A DNA stretch of 64,000 nucleotides from Filosporella fistucella (taxonomy: Eukaryota; Ascomycota; Leotiomycetes; Helotiales), in NCBI GenBank assembly GCA_030077755.1, contig JAQJZZ010000015.1, positions 2,418,001-2,482,000 of the forward strand, written 5' to 3'. Shown here one piece after another: positions 21,741-33,247 of this stretch. The notes under the pieces were generated by a model. That model was not told the DNA's origin, searched no databases, and saw nothing but the letters and a program-made list of their open reading frames with translations. Made by a program: the position numbers and the translations under genes. Position 1 is the stretch's first letter. Every line of letters starts with the position of its first letter.

Positions 21741-24700
21741 ATGAAGTTATCACAGATTATCATTTACGCCGCTCTGGTCGTATCGGCCCATGCTGGTTGT
21801 GGAAACAATTTGGCCAAGTATACACTCCAAAGACACTTGATCAGGGACGAGCTAATCATAATAGCTGTTTCCAGCACTCCACACGACTTGCTCGGCCCTT
21901 TTGTTCATCTTTTCTCGCAAAGTATGTATCGATACCCACAATTCTTCCACAGTACTTACACCTTCCAGGCAAAAGCCCAAATCGACCTTAGCTTGTGCGA
22001 AGAGAAAGAATCCAGGTGAGATTGCAAACGCCTGTCGGTGTTTGGGACCTGCTACTTGTAAGATATATATGGAGTTGTGGCAAAAGTATCTTGAAGCGTG
22101 ACTGACAATATCTAGCGACTTCTGCCAAGCCAGTCACCACCTCTGTTAAAACTACTTGTATGATACTTTCCCTGCTTATAAATATATCACTGATATCTCG
22201 CAGCCAAAGGCAGTAGCTCCACACTCGTGTCAAGTTCAAAAAGCCCATCCTGTATGTATTCCGCTGGAAGTTTGCTCCGCCGGACTCGAACTGAACTCCC
22301 CTAGCATCTAATGTTGCTACATCTACATTATTGTCCTCGACATCCCCAACAACATTGATAGTGATAACATCAACTGCCACTGCCACACCCACAAGCTCAA
22401 GTCCTCAGCTCCAATCATCAGATGTCTCCTCCGTTTTGGACGTATCTTCGGTGATAGATTCAACAACTTCGTACCTAGTTTCAACGATTGAGATTTCCTC
22501 CTTGCAGGAAATTTCGTCTGCAGCATTGTCTTCTACAGCCGAAAGCAGCATCGTTATTCTATCGAGCTCAGGATTAACAGCATTTATCTCGAGCACAGTT
22601 GCGTACAGCTCTGATATCTCGACATCCCTCTCTCAAGCAGCAGCCAGTGACATCACGAGTGTCATTGTATCCAGCACAATCACGATAGATGTTGCATCTT
22701 CTGCACAATACTCTAGCTCAGCATTAGAAGAGTCATCGGCACCTGCTAGCTCTGCTTTCACTGCATATTCGTCCGCAGAACCTCTCTCCTCGTTGGAGTC
22801 ATCTGCTGCATTCGCGAGCTCCATTTTCAGCAGTGCTGCTGAAAGTAGCACAGTGCTTTCGTCCTCTTTCGAAACACTTCCTACTTACAGCGATATTGTC
22901 CAAGCATCTTCGACAGCCGCAGCTTTATCATTCACCCTTGAAGCATCCAGCAGCGCCGTTGAAAGTAGTATTGTCCACTCGTACTCTTCCGAATCGCTAC
23001 CCACATCCAGCGATATCATACAAGCATCTTCTACAGCTGCAGCTCCATCAATCCTTCCTGGAGTAGCCAGCAGCGAGCCAATTTCAGGAATTGAAAGCTC
23101 GACTGTTGTCGCTGTTGCTGCATCATCCACCCTTCTATCACCCTCAACCTCTACCAGTGCGGATTTTTCAACGCTTGTGTCCAAGACCAGGGCTGCTGCT
23201 TTATCTTCAGCAGCAGCATTGTCCAGCTATGCCGCCTCTGCAACACAAGAACCTGTCTCATCAGCTGATGTCTCCTCTTCTGTAGCAGCGTCAGGTGTTT
23301 TCTCAACGGCTGTCCCCTCCAGTGCTTTTCAATCTAGCATGTTGAGTTCAGCTACCGAAGTTGTCAGCCCCTCTAGTGTCATCAATTTCAGTGCTTTAAC
23401 ATCAAGCAGCCAGTATATTAGCCCTTCTAGTACGGTGGAATCATCTGCTCTGGCTTTGAGCATCGGCCTCGGCCCCTCAAGTGCTGTTGACTATAGCGCG
23501 TTGGCTTCAAGTACTGTACTTATTACCTACTCAAGTGCCATTGAATCCAGTACTTTAGCTTCCAGCGCCGAGTACGTCAACCCCTCCAGCATAGCAGAAT
23601 CGTCTGCTTTAACTTCAAGCATCGATCTCAGCCCCTCGAGTGCTGTTGAGTCTAGTATATTGGCTTCAAGTACTGAAGCTGCTAGTTACTCTAGTGCTGT
23701 CGAATCCAGTGTTACACCAACAAGTACACAATATATCAGCCTTTCCAGCGTCGCAAACTCTCTCTTTCCCTCTTCAAGCATCGAACTTGTCTACTCTAGT
23801 ACTATTGAGTCTAGTAGTTTGGCTTCAAGCGCCCAATACATCGGTCCATCAAGCACAGCAGAATCTTCTGTTCTCGCTTCAAGTATCGAATCTCCAAGCC
23901 TATCTAGTGTCTTCGAGTCTAGTGACCTGGCTTCAAGTACGAACGCGATCACCCTCTCTACAACAGTTGAGTATAGCGCTGTGGCTTCAAGCACTGGGTA
24001 TCCTATTGCGGCTGGGTTTTCTACCTTAGCCTCAAGCTTCGAGTCCCTCAGCCCCTCCAGTGCTGTAGATTCTAGCGCTTCGGCTTCATACACTGGATAT
24101 TTCAGTGTTGCTGAGTCTTCAGCTCTAGTGTCAAGCACCGAGTCCTTGAGTCCATCTAGTGCCTTCGAGTCTAGCGCCTTAGCTTTAAGCACTGAGTATC
24201 CCAGTATTGCTGGGTCTTCATCTTTGGCTCTGACCGTCAATTCTCTCGAACCTTCTAGTGCTGTTGAGTCTAGTCCTTTGCCTTCAAGCAGCATATACTC
24301 TAGCATTGATGAGTCTTCAGCATTTGCTTCAAGCGTAGGACCTCTCGGCCCCTCAAGCATGGCTGAGTCTTCAGCATTTGCTTCAAGCGTAGGACCTCTC
24401 GGCCCCTCAAGCATGGCTGAGTCTTCCGCTTTTCCTACAAGCATCGAGTCTTTCAGCCTAGCTAGTGTTCTTGATTCTAGTGCTTCAGTCTCAAGCAGTT
24501 CATATCCCAGCAGGGTCGCTGAATCTTCTGCTCTGGCTTCAAGCATTGGATCTCCCAGCTCAACCACCGCTGAATCAATATTTGCTGCTTCTACAACTCA
24601 AGTGCCAACCTCATTTGCTATTTCCTCCATCGAACCGTCGTCGGCAGCAATCTCGACGAGCGTAGTCACAATCATCTCAGTCGTTTCCACTATCGTCTCA

Positions 24701-26155
24701 TCTAGCGAGTCTACCATAGCCGTTCCCAGCAGCGACCTCACAGACTTTGTCTCATCAACGATTTTGCTTTCCTCGACTGTCCTCTCGAGTGACGAAGCTG
24801 CATCCAGCGCCATCGCCACGAGTATCTTTGCTTCTGAGTCTGTCGTTTCAAGCGACATCTCAAGCTTGGCTGCAGCGAGCACGATGACATTTAGCGGTGA
24901 TGTTTTCAGCAGCGCTACCTATCTATTTGCTGCGGTGTCATCAAGCATACCCTTTGATAGTTCGGCTGTAGCTTCTGCGACCGTTCTGCTCAGTGTTGAC
25001 TTCCCAAGCTCTGAAATTATTAGCAGCACGGTCAATGATGCTTCGCCTTCATCCACGGTTGGTCTCGAAAGCTCAAACCTTGATTTATATAGTAGCACAG
25101 CTATAATCTCCACTCCAGATGTCCCCAGCTCTGTTTTTGCACCTTCTACAGCTTTTGAGTCCAGCTCCGAAGTATTCAGTGTAGAAATATCCAGCACAGT
25201 GTTCTTGGCAGCTGCTGTATCATCTACTTTGCCAATTGTCAGCTCGTCAAGTTATCTCGAGGCAAGCGCATCATCTATTGGCAGCGACATTTCGACCGCA
25301 GAGCCTCAAGTTAGCTCTTCCCTCTTCGAGAGTTCATCTATTCCAACATCGACAAATGCTGCTTTCAGCTCAGATGCATCAAGCGCCGCTCTTTCCAGCA
25401 CCGTACTATTGGCAGCTCCCATAGCATCAAGCTCATCACCTGTAATCGAAACCAGTGCAATCTTTACATTCTTTGAGGTCTCCACGACCCAGGACAGTTC
25501 ATCTTTTCCGGAGAGCTCGGCTTTCCCAACCTTGACTATCAGCTCATACGAGTCAAGCGCAGAAATTTCCAGCACAGTCTTTCTCGCAGCACCCATTTCC
25601 TCTTCCCAAGAATCGAGTGTATGGTATAGTGCAGCCGCGAGCGCCTCGGCTTCGTCAAACGATGCGTCGGTCTTCTCCAGTATAGATTCTACATCAAGTG
25701 AGTCCCAATGTCTGGTAGTGAAAGTATTACTGATTTGTCTAAGCCTTTGATATGACAACTTTCATAACAATCACCATGCAAGCTGCAGCGAGCTCAGCTT
25801 CCTCCATGTATACGACCACGATTCTATTTTCCCCCTTGCAAGGCTAACAATCATCAGTGCTCCACCGCTCCCTTTGCCCCAATGCAGCACCGTTCGCGGT
25901 TATAATATGGGAAGCGGTATCACCTTCCATTCAATATTTTCTATAACTACCTTCGCTGCCTGCTATAACGCTTGCTTGACATTCCCGACTTGCAAAAGTT
26001 ATGAGCTTGCCGCGGGCAGCAACGTGTGCGTCTGGTTTGAAGGCACAGTTTCGCAATGGGACTCGGGCGACCCGACCATAAATAGTGGTATAGCTTCTGA
26101 TCTCGCCTGTGGCAATCCTATCCATTCAGTACGCTCAATTTCCAAAGAATATTGA
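21741..26155 (+). CDS. Secreted Ser-rich mucin-like cell-wall protein with C-terminal PAN/apple-like module
   Basis: Eight exons: 21741-21817, 21865-21921, 21969-22057, 22116-22157, 22204-22251, 22305-25697, 25744-25807, 25858-26155. They encode about 1355 aa. Residues 1-18 (MKLSQIIIYAALVVSAHA) form a signal peptide. A small Cys-rich N-terminal domain follows (GCGNNLANCFQHSTR, FCSSFLAK, IANACRCLGPAT), known from other fungal mucins. Exon 6 alone gives some 1,130 residues dominated by Ser, Ala, Val and Thr, with 15-20 residue repeats of the SPSSAVESSALASSI type, expected to be heavily O-mannosylated. The C-terminal module (FAACYNACLTFPTCKSYELA, CVWFEGTV) looks like a PAN/apple fold for carbohydrate or protein binding. 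The 3' end is uncertain: a further exon after about 26160 could extend it. No GPI signal is visible. Confidence 0.85.
24311..24418 (+). repeat. Exact 54-bp tandem duplication inside mucin
   Basis: 24311-24364 and 24365-24418 are identical, beginning GAGTCTTCAGCATTTGCTTC and ending CATGGCT. Each encodes 18 residues (ESSAFASSVGPLGPSSMA). It is the only perfect copy pair I see in the otherwise diverged array spanning roughly 23330-24560, which points to recent expansion. Confidence 0.95.
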
Positions 26156-27101
26156 TTAAGTCACTAATTTGTCCCAGATTCTATAATGATGCCTTTCATG
26201 ACATTCAATTCAACAACACTCAGCGCACCTCCACTGTAAGCACTACCTGTAGAAGTTATCCTTAGGGTTGCTGCTATACTCTGGCAGAGTTATATTTAAT
26301 GTGCCGGGGTTTGAACGAGTTGAGATGTTTACGGGAAACGATCTTTATCGGATTCTACTATGTTGTCGTGGCGTCGATCTTTCATGCCGGGCTTGGTGTT
26401 ACTAATGAAAATAATGGATGTTGAACGATACGATGGTCATATGGTACCGACCGTGTAATGGACTTTCAAATGATCAAGATCTTCCTCGTAGATGTTTTCT
26501 TATTCTATATCCAAAATGGAACTTCCAAACTTTTTCTGGAGAATAAAATTATGAAATGGGAATGGATCATTATTAGAGTTTTAAGAGCTATTTGGTTCAC
26601 GAGTTGTAGTTTGCGAGCCACACGGCAATGCTTTGATCGCGGTTGGGGCATGTTTTGTCTTTCACCATACCCTCAATTTGGACTTGACTGGTATAACCCC
26701 GACGAAAAGGACGACATCTCCCGTCCATTTGATTTGTTATACATTTTATGTAAACTAGCACCCATCTTTGGTGGTTAATTTTCCATATTCCAATTCTAAC
26801 CTTGATTATGTCCTTAGTCACTACTGAGTCTAAATCAGGGAACATGCAAATTTTCATCACTCAGGAGATATATTGCAGGGCTGGAAGAAGGTTTCTCGGC
26901 TCTCTTTCAAACATTCCAAATGCAGATTCTCCCTAATGACTTTGACCATACACGGTTGGGGTTGTTGTTTGCTGATAGATTGGTGCAGAACGCTTCGACA
27001 ACTCTGTACACCAATTATATCTAGAGAGACACCTTTGTGGTGTATATATAGCTCAGCCATCAGGATCAACACACTTCACATCACTTCAACCATTGCCCAC
27101 G
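26156..27101. other. Intergenic
   Basis: About 950 bp. The frame FYNDAFHDIQFNNTQR at about 26179-26225 looks protein-like and may be a last mucin exon that I could not connect with a normal intron. No other gene is seen. Confidence 0.4.
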
Positions 27102-27764
27102 ATGAGCCTCTACGCCAAGTTCACATCAAACGTCGTGCAAAGGATTCCCAGCTACAATGGCACTTGCTTCATCGGTCTCGACATTTTGCTAGTCAGAATC
27201 ACAATTATTTTGTTACTCCTACTGTCAATCCTAGCAGCCTTCTCCTTCGCGATTGTAGTTCTCCAAAATCCCATGAACTACCTCAAACTCTGGTACCCAC
27301 GTGGAACACCCAAAACGCCCTCCTCAGTCAACGTCTCCGTCATCCAGTATCCAGCAGGCAATTCATCTCCAACAATCGAGATTTTACCAACTGTATCCAA
27401 AGAACCTCTCAACCAAGGACCTGATGTCTTCCCCTCTCACACCTCAGTTATCTGGAGATTTTGGAACGTGCCTGGTAATCTGGATTTCCAGAAAATGCGG
27501 CCAGAAGGAGAATTATCGTTGTTGAAAGGGCAGGGAAATGAATCGACGGGGTTGTACCTCGCGCTTTATTCTACAGCGGATGTGTTGCCAGAAAATCATT
27601 GTGTGCCCGAGTCATTTCGACCAGGGAAAGAGGTGAAGATCTTTGGAGACGCGCTTGTGGTCAAGCTAAGGAAGGAGCATTGTGGGTGGCATGGGTGGGA
27701 TATGTACGAAGATATTCCGGCTAAGTTCTTGGAGATGGATTGCTTTAAGAGGAAGCTATCTTGA
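27102..27764 (+). CDS. Uncharacterised single-pass membrane protein
   Basis: An intronless 220-aa frame starting MSLYAKFTSNVV. One strong transmembrane segment lies at about residues 29-52 (LVRITIILLLLLSILAAFSFA). The distal part holds several aromatic and charged blocks (SVIWRFWNVPGNLDFQKM, GLYLALYSTADVLPENHC, WHGWDMYEDIPAKFLEMDC) and three Cys, suggesting a folded domain on one side of the membrane. No named family is recognised. A homologous family restricted to related fungi is plausible. Confidence 0.65.
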   Translation: MSLYAKFTSNVVQRIPSYNGTCFIGLDILLVRITIILLLLLSILAAFSFAIVVLQNPMNYLKLWYPRGTPKTPSSVNVSVIQYPAGNSSPTIEILPTVSKEPLNQGPDVFPSHTSVIWRFWNVPGNLDFQKMRPEGELSLLKGQGNESTGLYLALYSTADVLPENHCVPESFRPGKEVKIFGDALVVKLRKEHCGWHGWDMYEDIPAKFLEMDCFKRKLS

Positions 27765-28462
27765 AATTCTCTGAGGGAATTCTTGCTGGGAAGGAGCTTG
27801 ACCATGGATATCTGAGCTCTAAAAGTGTAGAAATTTTGCTAGGTCAATAAACCTGCAAATTTTCTTGATTCTCTGAAAGTTGCTTTGGAAAGTAGACATA
27901 ACGGATAGCAAAATCCTACCTTCCAGGTGAAATTGGAAATATTTGAGGAATGTTGAATATTTTCGATGTGATAAAAGGAGGTGTGGGGTAACCTGAAAAG
28001 GAGGCTTGTTTGGGTTACGTGCCTGATAGTAAATGAGTCGGGTACGCCTCCTGGAATGAATATCTACGGCACTGGGGTGCTTGGATGGCGGGCAAACTCT
28101 CTATATGAACTCGTTACTTATATAGTTCAAATATGTTCGAAGGCATAGATAATTGAAGAACGAGATCACCTGCGCTTGACCGCGAAATTGATACTGGAAA
28201 GGTCCTAACCTGAAGGGAATTATTGGAACCTCGATTCAGCGGGGTTGTAACTTGCATCAATATATTGCATTCATAAAACTCTCCTCTATTCAGATCTCTT
28301 CAAAACAAAACAATTCGACGAGGTGCTAGTTGACAGTGATGGGAAAGCAAACATGAGATCCCAATCTTTACGCGCGCCCCAGGCAAAGCGGACAGTACAA
28401 ATTGTTACAACATATAGTAATGATATGACCAATATTGAGGATGTATAAATAATCACCACGGC
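27765..28462. other. Intergenic between convergent genes
   Basis: About 700 bp, AT-biased. No coding motif is seen. Confidence 0.4.
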
Positions 28463-29073
28463 TCATCTACGACGCGAGGAAGAAGATGAAGAGAAGGAAG
28501 ATCCATCTACAACCCGTGCACGCGCAATACCCTGTTCAATCGTGGGCTCCAGACGGCTCGCTTGAGCGAAGGCTTCGCGCTCAATCATACCTAAGTCACA
28601 GTTTTAGCAATCCAACCGATAGGAATGAGAAGTTTGCCACTTAGACTTACCGATGTCGACTTTTAATGTCACGATGCGATTGTATAGAGCTCCATCAGAG
28701 CATCTTTCGCCCAGATGCGGCAAGTGAAATTCTCTCCAGTACGCCTTGAAGGAGAGCCTGTTGCTGGTAGATTTCGTAGGACCTGGTCTGCAGTACTCAG
28801 GGAGCTTGCAGGATCAATCTTGTAAACTAAGACAAGGCTCATAGAACCGAGAATATTATTACTTGGTTTCGCCTCCAATTGCCACCCGCCAGATTTGTTT
28901 GTTGCGTGGTAGTTTTGACCTCGTGGGGCAGTAGATGTGAAAAAAAACTCCCCAATTCTAAAATCTGTCAGCGCATATTTTTAGGCTTCCGAAAGGAGTG
29001 GCCATACAAATGTCCCTCACACCCCTCGTGAGTTGAGTGTCATATAAACAGTGTTGCTTTCGAGAGAGGTCAT
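28463..29073 (-). pseudogene. Small fungal-specific protein gene carrying a frameshift
   Basis: Exons on the minus strand: 29073-29021, 28957-28651, 28590-28463. The reading is MTSLESNTVYMTLN, then FFFTSTAPRGQNYHATNK, SLVLVYKIDPASSL, PSRRTGENFTCRIWAKDAL, then IVTLKVDIGMIEREAFAQAS. This is a fungal family with a conserved RTGE.F.CRIW.KDAL....V.L...I..IE.EA pattern and no assigned function. The frame carrying CRIWAKDALMELY stops within five codons, while the continuation NRIVTLKVDIG lies in the next frame. The break is at 28682-28686 in a TATA-like run, consistent with a 2-nt insertion or 1-nt deletion. No intron explains it, so it is either a recent pseudogene or a sequence error. The rest of the gene is intact. 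Confidence 0.65.
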
Positions 29074-30325
29074 TATGAGTGAGAACTTCGTATACACACG
29101 AGATGAATGAGAATGAGAAGAATAGAATATGTTTTGAAAGGTGTAAGTTAAAAAAAAAGAGTATGGGTGATGTTCAGCTGAAATGAAGAATAATCTGCAG
29201 AGAAATGGTAGTGATTTATAGATGTGAAGTCAAAGGAAACTGGCAAATATAGATTGCCCTGGCCATCAAGCTAAGTTGGAAACACCAACAAGATCCACCT
29301 TGAAGTTAAATATGACCACCTGAGAATGAATTGAAAGCGTTACGCCACGGGTTCCATGAGTAACTCCGCTGGGCGAAGCCAGCCTTCACTAAGAGGCATC
29401 GAACGATGGTACTGTTGGTGTTCGATCCTAAAATAAATGAATGCCAGATTCCCAAATTGTATCCTTGGCCAATGGAATAACTAAATACATATTCAGGCTC
29501 CAAACAGACTCCAGTATAACTGGAAGGGCGGAAGGAAATACAAGGTATACAAATAGAACCAAGTTTCTTGAGTTCATTTACTATTCTTGCAATACTGTGG
29601 ACAAAACAAATGGTCGGAAAATCGAAACCTGGTGAGCGATAAACACCACGGTGCAATCTAAACATACTTTGACCCAAAATGGTAAGACGGGGCAATTTTG
29701 CGTCTTCCGCCTAAATATGGTCGTAGGTGATTGCTGAAACACAGACCGTCGAAGGCGCTTAATCTAAATATCTGGAGCAAAACAACACAAGTCTGTCTAT
29801 CATCGAACGCTGGATTGGTCGCTGGGCGGTGCGATCAATGTGAACACGGCGCGTACGAATCTCGAAAGTTTTTTCTTTCCATCCTTTACAGCCGCAGATT
29901 GAAGGCTTCAGATGGAGTTCCTGTTGACACTATGGATAGAGGCGCAGTATCGATTGCAGAAAGGGGGTGCATGCATGATATCGGCGCGGACGCTTCGCTT
30001 TGGCGCTTGAGAAGTGACCAAGGGCTTTCGGGCCAAACTTTGAACGGCATGTATCAGACAGGCAAAATCTAAAGACATCGCCTCATGATCCTCCTGATGC
30101 GCATTCTCTTTCACAGGTAGAACATTCCGAAAAATAGTTGTTTTGGTCGCCCAGAACCTCGGTACTAGTCGACACCGAAACAGCTTAGCGGGTACGGCGA
30201 GTATTGTATGGGAAGTCGACGCTTAACGTGACGCCCCATCTTATTCGAAGCCTACAGCAGCACAACATGCCTCCTAACACTCTTCATTCTTCAGACTTCT
30301 CTCGCTGCCCCGATCTTCACTTGTC
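29074..30325. other. Intergenic, divergent promoters
   Basis: 1.25 kb between divergently transcribed genes. ORFs at 29306-29695 (minus) and 29731-30072 (plus) show no motifs. Nothing further is supported. Confidence 0.4.
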
Positions 30326-32072
30326 ATGACTACAGAAAGTGGGAAAGACCGCGTTTTGAGATCAGTTCGAAATTCAAAACTCCCCCATCCACACGTTGCT
30401 TTGATTGAGGCATTCCTGAATGACGCCGTGAATGGCGAAGAAGCTGCAAGACATCTGCTGAAAATCTACGCCAAGGAAAAAAGGGATCCAGATTTTTTTC
30501 GATTTCTCGAAGACTGGGAAGACTTAGTGAAACTTTGTAAGTGCCATCCCCAATAATCACGTGAACAGATACCTGATTACTGCTAGTCCATGTGAAGAAG
30601 TCCCAATCGAAAATTCTAGACTGGGCGTTGAAGAACAAAGTTGCAAAGAGAGATGACCATAGATGCTGTCTAAGTGGTGCGAAATGCTGGATCTGGAGTT
30701 TCTGGAATGCTTTCCCCATCGTACCTCCGACCGCATTTTCTATTCAAGAGGTATGGCAGCACCTAACTAGATCCTGTCAAGTTCTGACCCAGTTTGTAGC
30801 AAGACTTTACGATATGCTTCGAGCGTTCACTTCGCCTTATCACCAGAGCCTCCTAGAAGACCTAACGCTGAAGACTCACGCGCGGAACTGTTGGACTTTG
30901 AGCACAGATGCGGCGCTAGCAATATCAAATGGTGTGATCAGGCTCGAAAGATTGGCGGGGACAGAGGTTTGAGCGTTTCTGCAGCTTGGAATACCTTTAC
31001 TGAACTCAATTAGTACGAAATACTCTACAACAACATAGGAGGCCCACCTCCATCAATTTGTACGCCTCGCCGGCTGTATGATTGGAAATGTGATCTAGCC
31101 GATTACTCGAATTCTGGGTTCGATTGCCCAGATCCCGATCTTATTGATCTACACTCCCGATTTTCGAGAGCTTTGAAATGGAGAGACATTGCAAATACGA
31201 TCAAAAGCCGACCACGGCCGATACGAAACCCCCGACGAAGCATCAAGCCATCTTCAAGCAAAACGACTGATTTCATCCTCGATATATGGCCCAAGGTTCC
31301 AGATCTCATTCGGGTTAAAATCTACAAAGTTCTGAGAACCGCTGGATCATATCTATATGGGGAGAGCCTTGTCACGGAGGGCGTTCAAAGATTGCCCTTT
31401 GGCATGTACCTAAAATACGGCATCATAGAACATGCAGAACGGCATGCCAGGGAGTTCAACGCTCTCAAGATTCTGCGCGCTCAGACCAGCATACCCGTGC
31501 CCCGTCCTATCGATCTTCTTATCTCAGGAAGTGAATCTTTTCTGGTTACATCACGTATAGAAGGTGAGCCAGTCGGCCTTTGTGTCGATGAATGCAGCGA
31601 TGAAGAGATGGACCAAATGGCTCAAGATTTACGTTACTGGATCGCGGAAATGCGTGCTATGAAGAAGGAAGGGGCCTCGAAGTACGCTATCACAAACACA
31701 TCTGGAGGACCTTGTTCCGACTACCGGATCGACTCAGAGCCAATTGGACCTTTTCATACCGAGAAAGAATTCAGTGAATTCCTGAAGTTAGGGATACTGC
31801 CTAATCTATGCCACGAGAGTAATCATAAAATTGTGTTTACGCATGCAGACCTGAACATGAGAAATATTCTGGCCAAGAATGGGAGAATTACTGGGATCGT
31901 AGATTGGGAAAATGCCGGTTGGTTTCCTGAGTACTGGGAGTTCACCAAGTGTCATTTCTCTGTCCATCTACACAAGAGATGGTTGGAGATGATTGATACC
32001 TTATTTGAGAACAAGTATCAATCAGAATTGGCGATTGAGAGGCAGTACTGGGAGTACCATAGTGCTTGGTAG
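30326..32072 (+). CDS. APH-family phosphotransferase with N-terminal HNH-like/fungal module
   Basis: Three exons, 30326-30536, 30587-30966 and 31014-32072, encode 549 aa. Residues ~300-549 are an aminoglycoside-phosphotransferase/choline-kinase-like domain: VPRPIDLLISGSESFLVTSR, the catalytic loop FTHADLNMRNIL (H474, D476) and the metal-binding IVDWENAGWFPEYWEF. The N-terminal ~280 residues form a separate module. AKRDDHRCCLSGAKC resembles the RD..RCC.SG start of fungal HNH-nuclease-like domains, and PDPDLIDLHSRFSRALKW is a linker seen in such proteins. The HNH residues downstream are not all recognisable, so nuclease activity is doubtful. The substrate of fungal APH proteins is generally unknown. 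No signal peptide. The intron phases agree across all junctions. Confidence 0.85.
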
Positions 32073-32264
32073 CAAACAAGTCTTGGGCATTTCAATTTCA
32101 ATTCGGGGTAGCACACCCAGCTCGTCGTATCTGTCGCAGAATATTACTCAATTGCATTACGAAACCATTTGCTTCTTGGCCGATGAAAAACTGGTCACAC
32201 AGTTGAGTCGTTACTGTGCCAACAATCTGCATTTGAATCATTTGCCAAATCATTTCTATATTTG

Positions 32265-33107
32265 TCAATACACACAATCACTTTCCTCTTGTATATCCAT
32301 TACGTCCTCAAAATGAAGCTGATCCTGGATTATATGGTCATAAGCTGGCGGAGGATTTTCATCCCTTGTGATTCCTCGCCAGAAACAATCCCCCTCTTGC
32401 AGGCTGCTCGTAAATTCATATGCAATGGGGATGATTTCCTGCAAATAGTCCGGTGGCGATTCTCCAGGCTGGGTCCCAACAGTAACTGCTCTGGCAGGAC
32501 GAGTAGGAGCGGAAGGAGATCGACCGGCTGGAATGGACGCAGGAGCTGTTGGTGCCAGAGACGCGTTGGCTGTAGCTAGTTGTAATTCTGGATCCGGTTT
32601 CGACATGGACATAACGCTTTGAAGTCCCAGCCTCATCCGTCCAAGTTCGGTGTCGCTCAAACGACGACATCCCCATTTCCACCATCTATTCGATACGCGC
32701 TGATTTCCTTCGGCCATGGCTCTTCCCTGAAGAATTTCACGGCCGTTAATCGTACGTTGTGTTTTAGACGCACGACTCTCAATCCCATGCTGCGCTCGGG
32801 AGTGTTTGTTTTGCCACCTTCGACAGATATGGTATATGAGAATAATCAGATCAGTAATGACTACTGCTCCAATACCTACCCATAAAATGAGAAACATACC
32901 TCCAGTATAATTGGTTTTGGTTAGCGAGTATGTTTGGCTCGTTGTTGTAGAAGAGGGAGAATGTAGAGCAGTTGTCTCCGTTGGGTGGAATTCCCCAGAA
33001 ATTATAACTGTATTTGTTGAGGTATGTAATGATCCACGGAGTGAAGATTCACGACGTTGGTTGAAAGCTGATATGGCCACCTCGAAGGGGCGGCGGGAGA
33101 AGGGCAT
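32265..33107 (-). CDS. Single-pass membrane protein with two PPxY motifs (5' part unresolved)
   Basis: A 280-aa frame from ATG 33107. A Thr/Ser-rich stretch (HTSTNTVIISGEFHPTETTA) is followed by a transmembrane helix, MFLILWVGIGAVVITDLIIL, and a basic cytosolic start YHICRRWQNKH. The tail has two PY motifs, SPPDYLQ and PPPAYDHI, which in fungi recruit WW-domain ubiquitin ligases of the Rsp5/Nedd4 group. The frame stays open upstream to about 33247 (VWHITLDGIIHSGVLRPYDN and on), and a Cys-rich frame with CCPRDGC lies at 33270-33686. The true gene therefore probably has 5' exons encoding an extracellular Cys-rich domain, which I could not join convincingly. Function unknown. Confidence 0.65.
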   Translation of the reverse strand: MPFSRRPFEVAISAFNQRRESSLRGSLHTSTNTVIISGEFHPTETTALHSPSSTTTSQTYSLTKTNYTGGMFLILWVGIGAVVITDLIILIYHICRRWQNKHSRAQHGIESRASKTQRTINGREILQGRAMAEGNQRVSNRWWKWGCRRLSDTELGRMRLGLQSVMSMSKPDPELQLATANASLAPTAPASIPAGRSPSAPTRPARAVTVGTQPGESPPDYLQEIIPIAYEFTSSLQEGDCFWRGITRDENPPPAYDHIIQDQLHFEDVMDIQEESDCVY

Positions 33108-33247
33108 TTTGAAGTATTTGTGTCTGAAGAAGGCGGGGGTGTACTGATTGTCATAAGGGCGGAGGACTCCAGAGTGAATGATACCATCCAGAGTAATATG
33201 CCAGACTTCCGACCTAACGATGTCATAGAAGCAGGTTAAAAGGTTCT

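Noticed and set aside
23791..24567. 258-codon minus-strand ORF opposite the mucin
   Set aside because: Mirror of the Ser-repeat coding strand: low-complexity repeats on one strand leave the complement open.
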